From NCBI RefSeq assembly GCF_013403925.1, contig NZ_JABFDJ010000001.1, positions 248,001 through 312,000 on the forward strand: 64,000 bases of DNA, written 5' to 3'. Shown here one piece after another: positions 16,888-26,043 of the stretch. Both the position numbers and the translations under genes were made by a program. The DNA comes from Winogradskyella wichelsiae. GTDB lineage: Bacteria; Bacteroidota; Bacteroidia; Flavobacteriales; Flavobacteriaceae. The notes under the pieces are model-generated. The model saw only the letters and a program-made list of their open reading frames with translations, had not been told where the DNA came from and made no database searches. How positions within the stretch are numbered: position 1 is the first letter of the stretch; the number at the start of each line of letters is the position of its first letter.

Positions 16888-17652
16888 ATGAAAAAACTCT
16901 TTAAACTTATATTAAACACCATACCAAGACCCTTATTAATAAGACTTAGCTATGTAGCACGTCCCATTTTGGCGTTCTTTTTAAAAGGAAACACATTTAC
17001 GGATCCTATTGATGGTAAAAGTTTTAAAACATTTTTGCCGTATGGTTATGGTAATCAGCGAAACAATGTATTATCGCCTTCGACATTAAGTTTAGAGCGA
17101 CACAGATTACTATGGTTGTACCTAAATAAGGAAACAAACTTCTTTTCTGCTGAAAAAAGTGTGCTTCATTTTGCACCTGAACAATGTTTTTTAAAACGCT
17201 TTAGAAAGCTGAAAAATTTAAAATACACAACGACAGATTTACTTTCTCCTATTGCTGATGTAAAAGCGGATATTTGCGATTTACCTTTTGAAGATAACAG
17301 TTATGATGTTATTCTCTGTAACCATGTCTTAGAACACATCCCAGATGATACCAAGGCAATGCAGGAATTATACAGAGTAATGAAACCTGGTGGATATGGT
17401 GTTTTTCAGATTCCACAAGAATTAGATAGAGCGCTTACTTTTGAAGATGATGCTATTACGGATAAAGAGGAACGTGCTAAGATTTTTGGACAATATGATC
17501 ACGTTCGTGTGTATGGTCGTGATTATTTTGATAAGCTACGTTCTATTGGCTTTAAGGTTGAAGAAGTTGATTATACCGCTTCGCTTTCTAAGGAAGACAT
17601 TGAAAAGTACTGCTTGGCTAAAGGCGAAATTATTCCCGTAGTTTATAAATAA
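16888..17652 (+). CDS. Class I SAM-dependent methyltransferase
   Basis: The 254-residue protein has a methyltransferase-11-type core. VLHFAPEQCFLKRF (about 93-106) stands at the motif I position, ADICDLPFEDNSYDVILCNHVLEHI (about 127-151) is the D-L-P-F-x-D-x-S-x-D motif II/III block, and VMKPGGYGVFQIP is the post-motif strand. The motif I glycines are degenerate (no GxGxG). The N-terminal 60 residues include a short hydrophobic segment near residues 15-35 (LLIRLSYVARPILAFFL), so membrane association is possible. The substrate is unknown. It lies 15 bp downstream of the GxxExxY stop and 14 bp upstream of the DUF423 gene. Confidence 0.8.
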   Translation: MKKLFKLILNTIPRPLLIRLSYVARPILAFFLKGNTFTDPIDGKSFKTFLPYGYGNQRNNVLSPSTLSLERHRLLWLYLNKETNFFSAEKSVLHFAPEQCFLKRFRKLKNLKYTTTDLLSPIADVKADICDLPFEDNSYDVILCNHVLEHIPDDTKAMQELYRVMKPGGYGVFQIPQELDRALTFEDDAITDKEERAKIFGQYDHVRVYGRDYFDKLRSIGFKVEEVDYTASLSKEDIEKYCLAKGEIIPVVYK

Positions 17653-17666
17653 ATCAATTAACTTAA

Positions 17667-18035
17667 ATGACACAACACATTATAATTGCTACAGGTGCTT
17701 TATTTGGCATGTTAGCTGTAATCTTTGGTGCTTTTGGTGCTCATGCCTTAAAGAAAATTTTATCTACAGAGCAATTACATAGTTTTGAAGTTGGTGTAAA
17801 ATACCAAATGTATCATGCTATTGTTTTATTAGCCTTGAGATTTAATGCTAACAATATCACCTTAGCAACGTACTGGTGTTTTACTATAGGAATTATTTTA
17901 TTTTCTTTCAGTATTTATGGTTTAATCTTATCGGATGCTAAAGGAAAAAAACTTCGCTTTTTAGGTCCTGTGACTCCGATTGGCGGATTGCTATTGGTAA
18001 TAGGTTGGTTATTACTATTTATTAATGCTTGGTAA
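17667..18035 (+). CDS. DUF423 family small membrane protein
   Basis: The 122-residue protein has four predicted hydrophobic helices and the DUF423 pattern GALFGMLAVIFGAFGAHALK near the N terminus, YHAIVLLALR in the middle, and FLGPVTPIGGLLLVIGWLLL near the C terminus. It should be an inner-membrane protein. No function is established for the family. It lies 14 bp downstream of the methyltransferase gene and converges with apbE. Confidence 0.87.
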   Translation: MTQHIIIATGALFGMLAVIFGAFGAHALKKILSTEQLHSFEVGVKYQMYHAIVLLALRFNANNITLATYWCFTIGIILFSFSIYGLILSDAKGKKLRFLGPVTPIGGLLLVIGWLLLFINAW

Positions 18036-18111
18036 TATATTGGCATAGCTGCACTAAAACAATGAAATGTAACCAGGATCGGCAATCATTAAGATTTTAA
18101 AGTTGCTTTTC

Positions 18112-19089
18112 CTATTCTGGAAAGTTATTTAAATTTAAAGTCTGAAGTTCTTTATGAGCATCTTCATAGATAAAATAGACTTTAATTTCTTTATGTTGTT
18201 CTGCAAAATCAATGACTTCTGCTATTCCCATAGCTTGAAATGCGGTTGCATAAGCATCTGCTGTCATACAATCTTCTGCTAAAACAGAAACACTTAATAC
18301 ATTTGTTTTTGAAGGATAACCTGTTTTAGTATCTATAATGTGCGCATAACGATTTCCATTCGCATCGATTTTAAATTTACGATAAGTACCTGATGTTGCC
18401 ATAGCTTCATCTTTAAGCTCTATGACTTTTGAATACGATTGCTCACCTTTAAAGTTAGGATCATCAATACCAACTCTCCATGGCGCCTTTTTTTCTAGAT
18501 TAATTCCTCTTGTTCTTATTTCACCTCCTATTTCTACTAAATAATCAGCTACATTCTGGCTTTCTAAAAACTCACCAATAACATCTACCCCGTAACCTTT
18601 AGCAATGGCATTAAAATCTAGATAAGACGAATTATTCTTAACAACCTTATTATTTTTTATCCCTAACCTGTTAAAACCAACAAACTTCATTAAGCGATCT
18701 ATTGCAACACTATCTACATCAGTAATTTTTCCTTCTGGTCCAAAATCCCAAGCATTAACTACTGCTCCAATTGTTGGATCAAAAGCACCTTCGGTCATTC
18801 TATAAATTAACTTTGCTTTTTTAAATACACGTATAAAATGAGCATCAATTTCAATAGCTTCACCTTTATTTATTCTTGAAATTGTTGAACTAGGAATATA
18901 CGTAGACATTGATTGATTGATCACATTAAAAAGACTATCAAATTGTTTTTGAAAGTTAACAGCTTCGTCTGAGTGGTATTGAACACTGTAAGAAGTCCCA
19001 AAAATTGGACCAGAGATTTTAATGTTTTTCGGGGCTTTCTGACACGAAAAAAAGATTAGAATAAAAATCAGGTAAATTATATTTTTCAT
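18112..19089 (-). CDS. apbE: FAD:protein FMN transferase (ApbE), lipoprotein
   Basis: The 325-residue precursor has a lipoprotein signal with Cys16 (LIFFSC). ApbE motifs include FGTSYSVQYH, DFGPEG, YLDFNAIAKGYGVD (about 169-182), VEIGGEIRTRG, and TADAYATAFQAMG with the conserved Asp/Thr metal site. It transfers FMN from FAD onto a Thr or Ser in periplasm-facing flavoproteins; the clients here are NqrB and NqrC. It lies on the same strand as nqrABCDEF but about 7 kb downstream, with plus-strand accessory genes in between. The small gene 31 bp upstream is its likely operon partner. Confidence 0.95.
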   Translation of the reverse strand: MKNIIYLIFILIFFSCQKAPKNIKISGPIFGTSYSVQYHSDEAVNFQKQFDSLFNVINQSMSTYIPSSTISRINKGEAIEIDAHFIRVFKKAKLIYRMTEGAFDPTIGAVVNAWDFGPEGKITDVDSVAIDRLMKFVGFNRLGIKNNKVVKNNSSYLDFNAIAKGYGVDVIGEFLESQNVADYLVEIGGEIRTRGINLEKKAPWRVGIDDPNFKGEQSYSKVIELKDEAMATSGTYRKFKIDANGNRYAHIIDTKTGYPSKTNVLSVSVLAEDCMTADAYATAFQAMGIAEVIDFAEQHKEIKVYFIYEDAHKELQTLNLNNFPE

Positions 19090-19120
19090 AAGTAGGTAAC
19101 TTGGGTTAGCTATTGTATTC

Positions 19121-19498
19121 TTAATTTAAATTCATCTCAATGACCTGAATGCCGTTATATTCAATAAGGTATTCTTCATTTAAATAAATGGGGTGATCAT
19201 CTCCTTCTGGACTGCCTAAACCAACACCTGCATATAATACCTTAGCATCTTTTTCAAAAGCGTGCTTTTTAAAGGTCTCCATCCAAACGACATCATAGTT
19301 ATTTGGATTATCTGGTAAACTAACAGCCCTCACGATGACAAAATAATACTGACTATTCTTATCAATACAAACAAATTGTGGATGACGTTTCAACTTGCTA
19401 TTAATAGCTATGAACTCAAAACCACGAGCTTCTAAGTCCTTACCAACATGGTTCATGGCTAAATTGTGGATGTCTTGAGGTGTAAGTGGTTTACGCAT
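19121..19498 (-). CDS. Small conserved protein linked to apbE/nqr, nuclease-like fold possible
   Basis: From the ATG at 19498 the product is 125 residues (MRKPLTPQDIH...). An upstream in-frame ATG at 19513 would add five residues, which I consider less likely. Homologues sit beside apbE or nqrF in Flavobacteriaceae, and some database entries seem to carry the NqrF name. However, there is no ferredoxin, FAD or NAD domain, so that name is misleading. The pattern of HPQFVCIDKNSQYYFVIVRAV followed by a helix and AKVLYAGVGLG resembles a PD-(D/E)XK-type beta core with the acidic catalytic residues missing. That resemblance is my inference. It is 31 bp upstream of apbE on the same strand. Confidence 0.65.
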   Translation of the reverse strand: MRKPLTPQDIHNLAMNHVGKDLEARGFEFIAINSKLKRHPQFVCIDKNSQYYFVIVRAVSLPDNPNNYDVVWMETFKKHAFEKDAKVLYAGVGLGSPEGDDHPIYLNEEYLIEYNGIQVIEMNLN

Positions 19499-19653
19499 TG
19501 TACAAAAATACAAACTTGATATGAAAAATCCACAAATTTAATATTACATATTGGGTTATAAAAAAGGTAAACATCTAAACCATCCGAATGCTATTAACAA
19601 AACCACAAAAGAAAGATTAACCCTACAAGAATAACAGTTTAGACATCCATTTA

Positions 19654-21210
19654 TTGTGTTTTATCTATTATTTTACAAAAAAAAACTATATTTACGCAAT
19701 AAACCCCCTTAACCTATCTATTTTGTTTATCCCCAATACACAAATAAAAAGTAGTATTAATTTATTAGATTTCATACAAGAACGTGCCTCAATTGGTACT
19801 TGGGAGTATGACCCTATTTCTAAAAATTTAAATTGGAGTAATGAAACAAAAAAAATTCATGAACTCCCCTTAGATTACATACCAGATTTACAGCAAGGTA
19901 TTTCATTTTATAAAGAAGGCTATAGCCGAAATACAATCACCCAATTATTTACGCTTTGTATCGAAAGTCATATTGACTTTGATACTGAAGTGCTAATCGT
20001 TACACCTAAAAAAAAAGACAAATGGGTAAGGGTCATTGGTATCGCTATCATTGAAAATGATAAATGTATTTTAGTACAAGGACTATTTCAAGATATAGAT
20101 AAAAAGACTAAAAATGCAAAAGAATTAGCCTTTAAGGAGCAGCAACTTAGAAAGACATTTGAAACTGCTTTAATTGGTATGGCAATCGTAGATTTAGAAG
20201 GCAACTGGATTGACGTAAATAATAGTTTGTGCAATATACTAGGTTATAATAAAGTTGAGATTAAAAAATTAACTTTTATGGATTTAACTCATCCTGAAGA
20301 TTTACGTAGAGACCACCAAGCTCTTATGAGAATGATAAAGGGAGAACTAGATGATTATGAAATTGAAAAACGTTATATAAGTAAAAATGGAGAAACTGTT
20401 TGGGCTCAATTATCCGTATCAATTGTTAAAGATAATTTAGGACAACCAGAACATTTTGTTGCTCAGATCAATAATGTAACTCAAATTAAAAAAAACAGAA
20501 AAAAAGTTTCACAATTATTAGAAACGACAAAAAACCAAAATAAACGTTTACTAAATTTTGCACATATCGTATCTCACAATTTAAGATCTCATTATGGTAA
20601 TTTAGATATGTTATTAGACATTGTAAAAATAGATTTACCTGAAACTACAAATAATGAAATTTTCCCATTAGTAGAGCTAGCGGTAAGTCATTTAGGTGAA
20701 ACACTCACTAATCTAAATGAAGTAGCTGCAATTAACGTTCAAAAAGATTTAAAAACAGAACCATTAAATTTATTAAATAGTTTCCAAGGTGCTTTATCGA
20801 GTATTTCAGCACTCATTAGAGAGTCTAAAACTACGGTTTCTATTGATATAGATACGGACCTATTTATTCTAGGCGTCCCCGCGTATTTAGATAGTATAAT
20901 TTTAAATTTCTTAACAAATGCTATCAAATATAAAAAAGCAACGGAACCTGCTAAAATCGAAATTAAAACGAACATCTCTAACGATTTTGTTGTATTAGAA
21001 ATTAAAGATCATGGACAAGGTATAGATTTGAAAAAATACGGTGATAAACTGTTTGGAATGTATAAAACCTTTCATAGACATGAAGACTCTCGCGGTTTAG
21101 GTCTATTTATTACAAAAAATCAAATTGAAGCTATTGGCGGAAAGGTTGAGGTTAGTAGTATTGTTAACGAAGGAACAACCTTTTTCATCTCTTTAAAGAA
21201 ATATGCGTAA
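19654..21210 (+). CDS. PAS-domain sensor histidine kinase
   Basis: The frame codes for up to 518 residues. Two PAS domains (about 40-150 and 165-280, the second with the clear ALIGMAIVDLEGNWIDVN opening and PAC end) precede a HisKA-type helix pair with phosphoacceptor His308 in HIVSHNLRSH. The ATPase domain has N box Asn422 (FLTNAIKYKK), DHGQGID and GLGLFI. There is no transmembrane helix, so it is a cytosolic sensor. The start is uncertain: the first in-frame codon is TTG at 19654, and another TTG at 19723 fits better with a -7-like TATATTTA upstream. It overlaps the response-regulator gene by 8 bp; together they form a two-component pair of unknown signal. Confidence 0.88.
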   Translation: MCFIYYFTKKNYIYAINPLNLSILFIPNTQIKSSINLLDFIQERASIGTWEYDPISKNLNWSNETKKIHELPLDYIPDLQQGISFYKEGYSRNTITQLFTLCIESHIDFDTEVLIVTPKKKDKWVRVIGIAIIENDKCILVQGLFQDIDKKTKNAKELAFKEQQLRKTFETALIGMAIVDLEGNWIDVNNSLCNILGYNKVEIKKLTFMDLTHPEDLRRDHQALMRMIKGELDDYEIEKRYISKNGETVWAQLSVSIVKDNLGQPEHFVAQINNVTQIKKNRKKVSQLLETTKNQNKRLLNFAHIVSHNLRSHYGNLDMLLDIVKIDLPETTNNEIFPLVELAVSHLGETLTNLNEVAAINVQKDLKTEPLNLLNSFQGALSSISALIRESKTTVSIDIDTDLFILGVPAYLDSIILNFLTNAIKYKKATEPAKIEIKTNISNDFVVLEIKDHGQGIDLKKYGDKLFGMYKTFHRHEDSRGLGLFITKNQIEAIGGKVEVSSIVNEGTTFFISLKKYA

Positions 21211-21598
21211 AATCGATTTAGCATGTATCATCGATGACGACCCTATTTTTATTTTTGGCGCGAAACGAATGATGGAATTATCTGGTTTTTGTAATTCGTT
21301 TATAGTTTTCAAAAACGGAGAAGACGCCATTAATAATTTAAAACCTATGATGAATACTAGGCAGCCTCTTCCAGATATTATATTATTAGATATTAATATG
21401 CCCATTATGGATGGTTGGCAATTTTTGGATGAATTTATTCAAATTGACTCTCATAAAGAGATTACTATTTATATTGCAAGCTCATCAATAGACCCCATTG
21501 ATCTTAAACGCGCAGAACGTTACGAAAATGTTTCTAATTACATTATAAAGCCTATATCGTTAAATACTTTAAAACGTATTTTAGGGGGATCTTTGTGA
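21203..21598 (+). CDS. Single-domain response regulator
   Basis: The 131-residue protein is a lone receiver domain with no output domain. Acidic Mg2+ site residues are Asp11-Asp13 (IIDDDP), the phosphoacceptor is Asp63 (LLDINMPIMDG), the switch Ser is in ASSSID (92-97), and the conserved Lys is Lys116 (IIKP). It overlaps the kinase gene by 8 bp, so kinase and receiver are translationally coupled. Without an output domain it probably passes phosphate on or acts by protein binding. The downstream 530 bp hold no gene. Confidence 0.93.
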   Translation: MRKIDLACIIDDDPIFIFGAKRMMELSGFCNSFIVFKNGEDAINNLKPMMNTRQPLPDIILLDINMPIMDGWQFLDEFIQIDSHKEITIYIASSSIDPIDLKRAERYENVSNYIIKPISLNTLKRILGGSL

Positions 21599-22127
21599 TA
21601 ATACAAACTTGTAACAAATAAGAAATATTGCAAAGTTTTAAACTATGAACGTTTTTGTAAATTTTATCGCAAGAAACTAAAATTTCAAAGTTATGACATC
21701 TTTAAGATATGTGTCAAATAATAAAATATCATGTAAATATTTTAAACATAGTATATTTTTATTGCTACTCATTTTCTATGCTTAAACTAATAATTATTAA
21801 ATAACTATAATTTTGTTAAAAAAAAATAAATTATCTATCATTAATATGATATAATTGTAGCGAATGCAAAGAAATATCAACAACAAGTATGAGTTCTTTC
21901 ATTTGTTTTTATCTATTTTTAAAAGCCAAGAAAGAATTCATAAAAAAACAATACATTACCTTATATTTCTGCTTTTTTTTAATAGAACGATTAATATATG
22001 CTTTTGAAAAAACTCAAAAATTTTAAATACTTCATCGATTTGTTTTTACAGAAAAAGTAAATTTCGTTTTATAGCAACGTGTAATTAATATACAATCTGA
22101 TTTAAGAAATCTTAATCCTTAGCTTAC
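21599..22127. other. Gene-free region before the T9SS cargo gene
   Basis: The 529-bp very AT-rich stretch contains one copy of the 89-bp direct repeat (21608-21696). The rest shows no open frame of note, no clear terminator for the response regulator and no confident promoter for the cargo gene. Confidence 0.6.
21608..21696 (+). repeat. Direct repeat copy 1 (about 89 bp)
   Basis: The first 49 bases (from CTTGTAACAAATAAG to AACGTTTTT) are identical to those of copy 2 at 25006; the remaining 40 align with a few substitutions and a 1-2 base length change, ending ...GTTATGA. In copy 2 the final ATG is the start of a real gene; here no reading frame follows. The two copies bracket the T9SS cargo gene. 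Confidence 0.85.
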
Positions 22128-24869
22128 ATGAAATTGAAAACTCTTAGAGAAATATTATTCACTACTCTTAAAAATCTTTTTATAATTTATTTTATATTAA
22201 ATCATGGTAATATATCAGGACAAAATAATGAAACAAACAATTGGATTTTTGGTGAGTATGCTGATTTAAATTTTACAGAACCTTCATCACCTTTATCAAC
22301 TCAAAATAGTGCAATGCTAGCCACTGCAGGTTCTGCAAGCATATCTGATGTCGACGGGAATCTACTTTTTTATACAAATAGCGAAATGGTTTGGGACAAA
22401 AACAATAACACTATGGTTAATGGTTCTGGTCTTTTTGGCAACGTAAGTGCAGATCAAAACTCTATAATTGTACCTATCTCTGGTATTAATAATCTTTATT
22501 ATTTATTTACTATTGGAGCACAAGGACTTTTCTATTCAAAGATTGACACATCTTTAAATAATGGACTCGGAGAAGTTATAGCATTGAATGTCCCTCTATT
22601 ACCTGCTCTAGGAGTTGGTAAAATCTCAGCTGTACATCATGCAGATGGTGAGTCTATATGGGTAACAACAACTAAGCTAAATGAAGCAAATGAATATACT
22701 TCATTCTATACATATAAAGTTTTAGCTGATGGTAATATAGAAACTCCAATAATTAACGATAATTTATTTTTCAAAGGGGTTCCTGAAGGCATAATGAAAT
22801 ATTCCCCCAATGGAGAAAAATTGGCGATTACCAATATTTTACCAACAAGTATAAATAACCACCTTTTCCGTTTTAAATTTAATCCTGAAACAGGGCAGCT
22901 AACTAATAAAGTTAGTATTTTAACTACTTTTGAATTTTTTAGCGTAGTATCAGCCTATGGTATAGAATTTTCAAATGACTCTAATCGATTATATGCAAGC
23001 TTAATGAAACAAGGTTTTATTAATTCTTCAGATAATGGAAATCTAGCCGAGGATTCTCTTAAAAACGTATTATTATATAAATACGATGTAACATCATTTA
23101 CTGCAAATGCTTCACCTAGTTTTCTATTACACCAGCAATTAGGAGATTTAATTCCAGCTAGCTTGCAACTTGCTAAAAATGGAAAAATTTATAGGGCTTT
23201 ATCTGAGAATGAAAATGAAGGTATCAGTTTTTTGGGAGTAATTGATAGTCCGAATCTATCAGGTCCATTTTCATCTTACAATCATGAAGATTTAAATCTT
23301 CAGCAAAAGAAATCAAGACTAGGGCTCCCAAATTTTATACAATCTTACTTTAGAACAAGGATTTTAAATGAAAATATTTGTAATGGGGAATTTATAGATT
23401 ATGAAATTGATACTTATGCAGAAATTACCGCGGCACAGTGGGATTTTGGAGATGGAAACATCTCAAATGAAATAACTCCAAATCATGCTTATGACGATGC
23501 CGGAAATTATGAAATTTCAGTAACTATAACCGTAAATAATCGTGAAATTACAACATCAAAAATAATTAATGTTTATGGGGTTCCAAATTTATTAACTAAT
23601 CAAGAACTCATACAATGCGATAGCGATACGGATGGTATTTCTTTATTTAATTTAACAGATATTAAATTTAAAATAACGGATCCGAGTTTGAATGAAGAAC
23701 TTGTTTTCTATGAATCAATTGAAGACGCTGAAGAAAATCTTAACATTATTGCCAATTATAATAGTTATACTAACATTGTACAAAATCAAGAAATATATGT
23801 TAGGGTTATTAATGCTAATGGATGCTTCTCCATAACATCCTTCACCCTAAATGCAAGTTTTATAGATGTTATAAATATCCCTAATTTTTATAGTTGCGAA
23901 AACTCAGACGGAATCATTGGAGATGAATCAGCAGTATTTAACATCGCAGACATAAGAACAGAAATTGAACTTTTACTTGAATTAACTGATGCGACAAGTT
24001 TAAAATTCTATCCTAGTTTGGTTGATGCACAAACGACACACAATTTAATAAGAACAACATTGACATCAGAGTCTACAACTATATGGATACGTTTAGAAGC
24101 TAATGATGCGTCATGTGGTGGTATTGCTCCTGTTAATTTGATTGTTAATAGCACACCAATAATAAATTTAAATGATACTTATACCTTTTGTGGTGATTCA
24201 CCTATAATTTTATATGGTGATACTACTAATGATAGACTTGAGTGGTTAGATGCTGATGGTCTCGTTTTGTCAAATTCAAATCAATTCTCAACAAGCATTA
24301 GCGGTACGTATACACACGTAGCATATATCATAGAGAATGGATTAGAATGTTATGTATCAAAAACATTTACTTTAATAGAAAATGAGCCTCCATTTTTTGA
24401 AGATATAAACGTCATTTTAGATTATGATAATAATACCATTTCAATGCGTATTGGTGGAAATAGTGATTACGAATTTTCTTTAGATAATCTTAATTTTGTA
24501 GGAAACTCTAATAACTTTACTTTTAACAATCTTCCTTCTGGAACACAGACAGTATATGTTAGGAATATAACCCAATGTGAAGCAACAATAAGTAAAACAT
24601 TCCACCTTATCGGATATCCTAAATTTATTACACCTAATAATGACGGTATCAATGATTTTTGGAAAATAAAAGGAGCCGATGAAAACAATTTAGAAACTAT
24701 AAGAATATATGATAGGTATGGTAAAATTATAATTACCCTTAATCAAAGAAACGGATATAGATGGGATGGAAGAATTAATGATATATTAATGCCCACTACT
24801 GATTATTGGTTTAAAGTGTTTTTCACTGATGGACAAAATACCACAGGACACTTTACGGTTAAAAATTAG
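22128..24869 (+). CDS. T9SS type B sorting domain cargo protein with PKD domain
   Basis: The 913-residue precursor has an N-terminal hydrophobic signal (about 10-35, ending NISGQ). The first 400 residues are beta-rich and repeat-like, probably a propeller (LLFYTNSEMVWDKNN, LYYLFTIGAQGLFYSK). A PKD domain follows (about 435-485, WDFGDGNIS...YDDAGNYEISV). The C-terminal 80 residues are the gliding-motility-associated type B sorting signal, with TPNNDGINDFW, IYDRYGK and GHFTVKN. It should therefore be exported through Sec and the type IX secretion system and remain at the cell surface or be released. No enzyme motif was seen; adhesion is a guess. It lies between two copies of a direct repeat, a sign of insertion. 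Confidence 0.9.
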   Translation: MKLKTLREILFTTLKNLFIIYFILNHGNISGQNNETNNWIFGEYADLNFTEPSSPLSTQNSAMLATAGSASISDVDGNLLFYTNSEMVWDKNNNTMVNGSGLFGNVSADQNSIIVPISGINNLYYLFTIGAQGLFYSKIDTSLNNGLGEVIALNVPLLPALGVGKISAVHHADGESIWVTTTKLNEANEYTSFYTYKVLADGNIETPIINDNLFFKGVPEGIMKYSPNGEKLAITNILPTSINNHLFRFKFNPETGQLTNKVSILTTFEFFSVVSAYGIEFSNDSNRLYASLMKQGFINSSDNGNLAEDSLKNVLLYKYDVTSFTANASPSFLLHQQLGDLIPASLQLAKNGKIYRALSENENEGISFLGVIDSPNLSGPFSSYNHEDLNLQQKKSRLGLPNFIQSYFRTRILNENICNGEFIDYEIDTYAEITAAQWDFGDGNISNEITPNHAYDDAGNYEISVTITVNNREITTSKIINVYGVPNLLTNQELIQCDSDTDGISLFNLTDIKFKITDPSLNEELVFYESIEDAEENLNIIANYNSYTNIVQNQEIYVRVINANGCFSITSFTLNASFIDVINIPNFYSCENSDGIIGDESAVFNIADIRTEIELLLELTDATSLKFYPSLVDAQTTHNLIRTTLTSESTTIWIRLEANDASCGGIAPVNLIVNSTPIINLNDTYTFCGDSPIILYGDTTNDRLEWLDADGLVLSNSNQFSTSISGTYTHVAYIIENGLECYVSKTFTLIENEPPFFEDINVILDYDNNTISMRIGGNSDYEFSLDNLNFVGNSNNFTFNNLPSGTQTVYVRNITQCEATISKTFHLIGYPKFITPNNDGINDFWKIKGADENNLETIRIYDRYGKIIITLNQRNGYRWDGRINDILMPTTDYWFKVFFTDGQNTTGHFTVKN

Positions 24870-25005
24870 TTAATCTATTTTGATAAAAAAAATAAACTTC
24901 ATCCTGTATTAATTGAACCTTGGTTACCTAACAAACTGCGCTCTTTTAAATAAAAAAAATATATCTAAATTATTAATTATCTAGAAAATTAATTTAGAAT
25001 AAAAT

Positions 25006-25095
25006 CTTGTAACAAATAAGAAATATTGCAAAGTTTTAAACTATGAACGTTTTTTTGTAACTTTTTAGCAAGAAACCAAAATTTTACAGTTATGA
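25006..25095 (+). repeat. Direct repeat copy 2 (about 90 bp)
   Basis: Second copy of 21608-21696. It forms the upstream region and the ATG of the 155-residue gene at 25092, so it probably holds that gene's promoter and leader. Confidence 0.85.
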
Positions 25096-25559
25096 AAAGT
25101 TCGCTTCGTTTCGACAACGCTATCACTAAATTATATAAAGCTTTCCACCATAACACTTTAAATCCTGAAGATTTTAAACAGTGTGCTGTTGGCAATATCT
25201 TAGATAATAAAGATAGCTGGCAACATCTTACTAACAGACACGGCACTACCCAACTTAATTACATAGGATTAGTACATCAAAATATGAAAAGAAGGTTTAA
25301 TGGCTATTTACCTAATGAGTTATTATCCATAGAAAATGCTTTTTTAAAAGGCTGTGATTATCATTTCACCGCTACAATGCAATTACATAGACCTGAAAAT
25401 ATAAACGACGATAAGCTTTTTAATGGCCTTTGTGCTGTAGTATCATTACTCTGTTCTTTTGATGGAAGAATGGATGTTATGGATTGCTCAAAATTATTTA
25501 ATTACGAACGTTCCAATTCTAATAGAAATCTAAATAAACAAATAAATCACTTTAGATAA
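25092..25559 (+). CDS. Conserved Flavobacteriaceae protein of unknown function
   Basis: The 155-residue soluble protein starts LRFDNAITKLYKAFHHNTLNPEDFKQCAVGNI, a pattern I associate with a small family common near nqr genes in Flavobacteriaceae and sometimes given an NqrF-like name. No iron-sulfur, FAD or NAD motif supports that name. Cysteines are scattered (CAVGNI, KGCDYHF, LLCSFDG, MDCSKLF), and no zinc-finger spacing is obvious. The region upstream, including the ATG, is repeated at 21608-21696. It is followed by 484 bp without a gene. Confidence 0.65.
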   Translation: MKSSLRFDNAITKLYKAFHHNTLNPEDFKQCAVGNILDNKDSWQHLTNRHGTTQLNYIGLVHQNMKRRFNGYLPNELLSIENAFLKGCDYHFTATMQLHRPENINDDKLFNGLCAVVSLLCSFDGRMDVMDCSKLFNYERSNSNRNLNKQINHFR

Positions 25560-26043
25560 ACCTTTAATCTTGTCTAACACAGTTCTAAATTAACTAGAGA
25601 TAAAATCCGACATCAATTTCTCATAAACCTAAAAGGGCAGATAAAAATTCCTAATTATAATATGGTAAATACCATTTTATGGCATAAAATAAGCAAATCC
25701 TCTAACTGCTGTTATCACTAATGCAATCATATACAATTTCTATTTAAAAATCAGTCGAGATGAACAGGCATAGACATTCCTATTAAGCCTGTTATTAACG
25801 TATCGACAATCAAAAAATCAATATTTCATAACGCTTGGGACCGATGGTACAAGGCTCACTAATATTAAATAATATCCCAGCTCATGCCGAGTATGTAATT
25901 CCAAAGTGATTAAAATGAGTTAAATTTTTTATCCATAGTCTACTAAAAATCATAATAAGATAGTTAATATAAAATCGGTATGGTATTAAACAAAAAAGCC
26001 AACGCTATTGCGTTGGCTTTTTATTTATATATAAATCTTTAGA
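25560..26043. other. Gene-free region downstream of nqrF
   Basis: The 484-bp stretch contains the shared terminator at 25990-26026 and an RNA-like stem-loop at 25763-25793 (7-bp outer stem AACAGGC/GCCTGTT, 4-bp inner stem ATAG/CTAT, 3-nt bulge, 6-nt loop). No protein-coding frame or tRNA was recognised. Confidence 0.5.
25990..26026. terminator. Bidirectional terminator after nqrF
   Basis: AAAAAGCCAACGC / GCGTTGGCTTTTT form a 13-bp stem with a 4-nt loop, with A- and T-runs on the two sides. It ends the nqrABCDEF operon on the minus strand. Confidence 0.88.

Noticed and set aside
19121..19498. Annotation as Na+-NQR subunit F
   Set aside because: The real nqrF is at 26044-27363; this protein lacks ferredoxin, FAD and NAD motifs. 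The same objection applies to the 155-residue gene at 25092.
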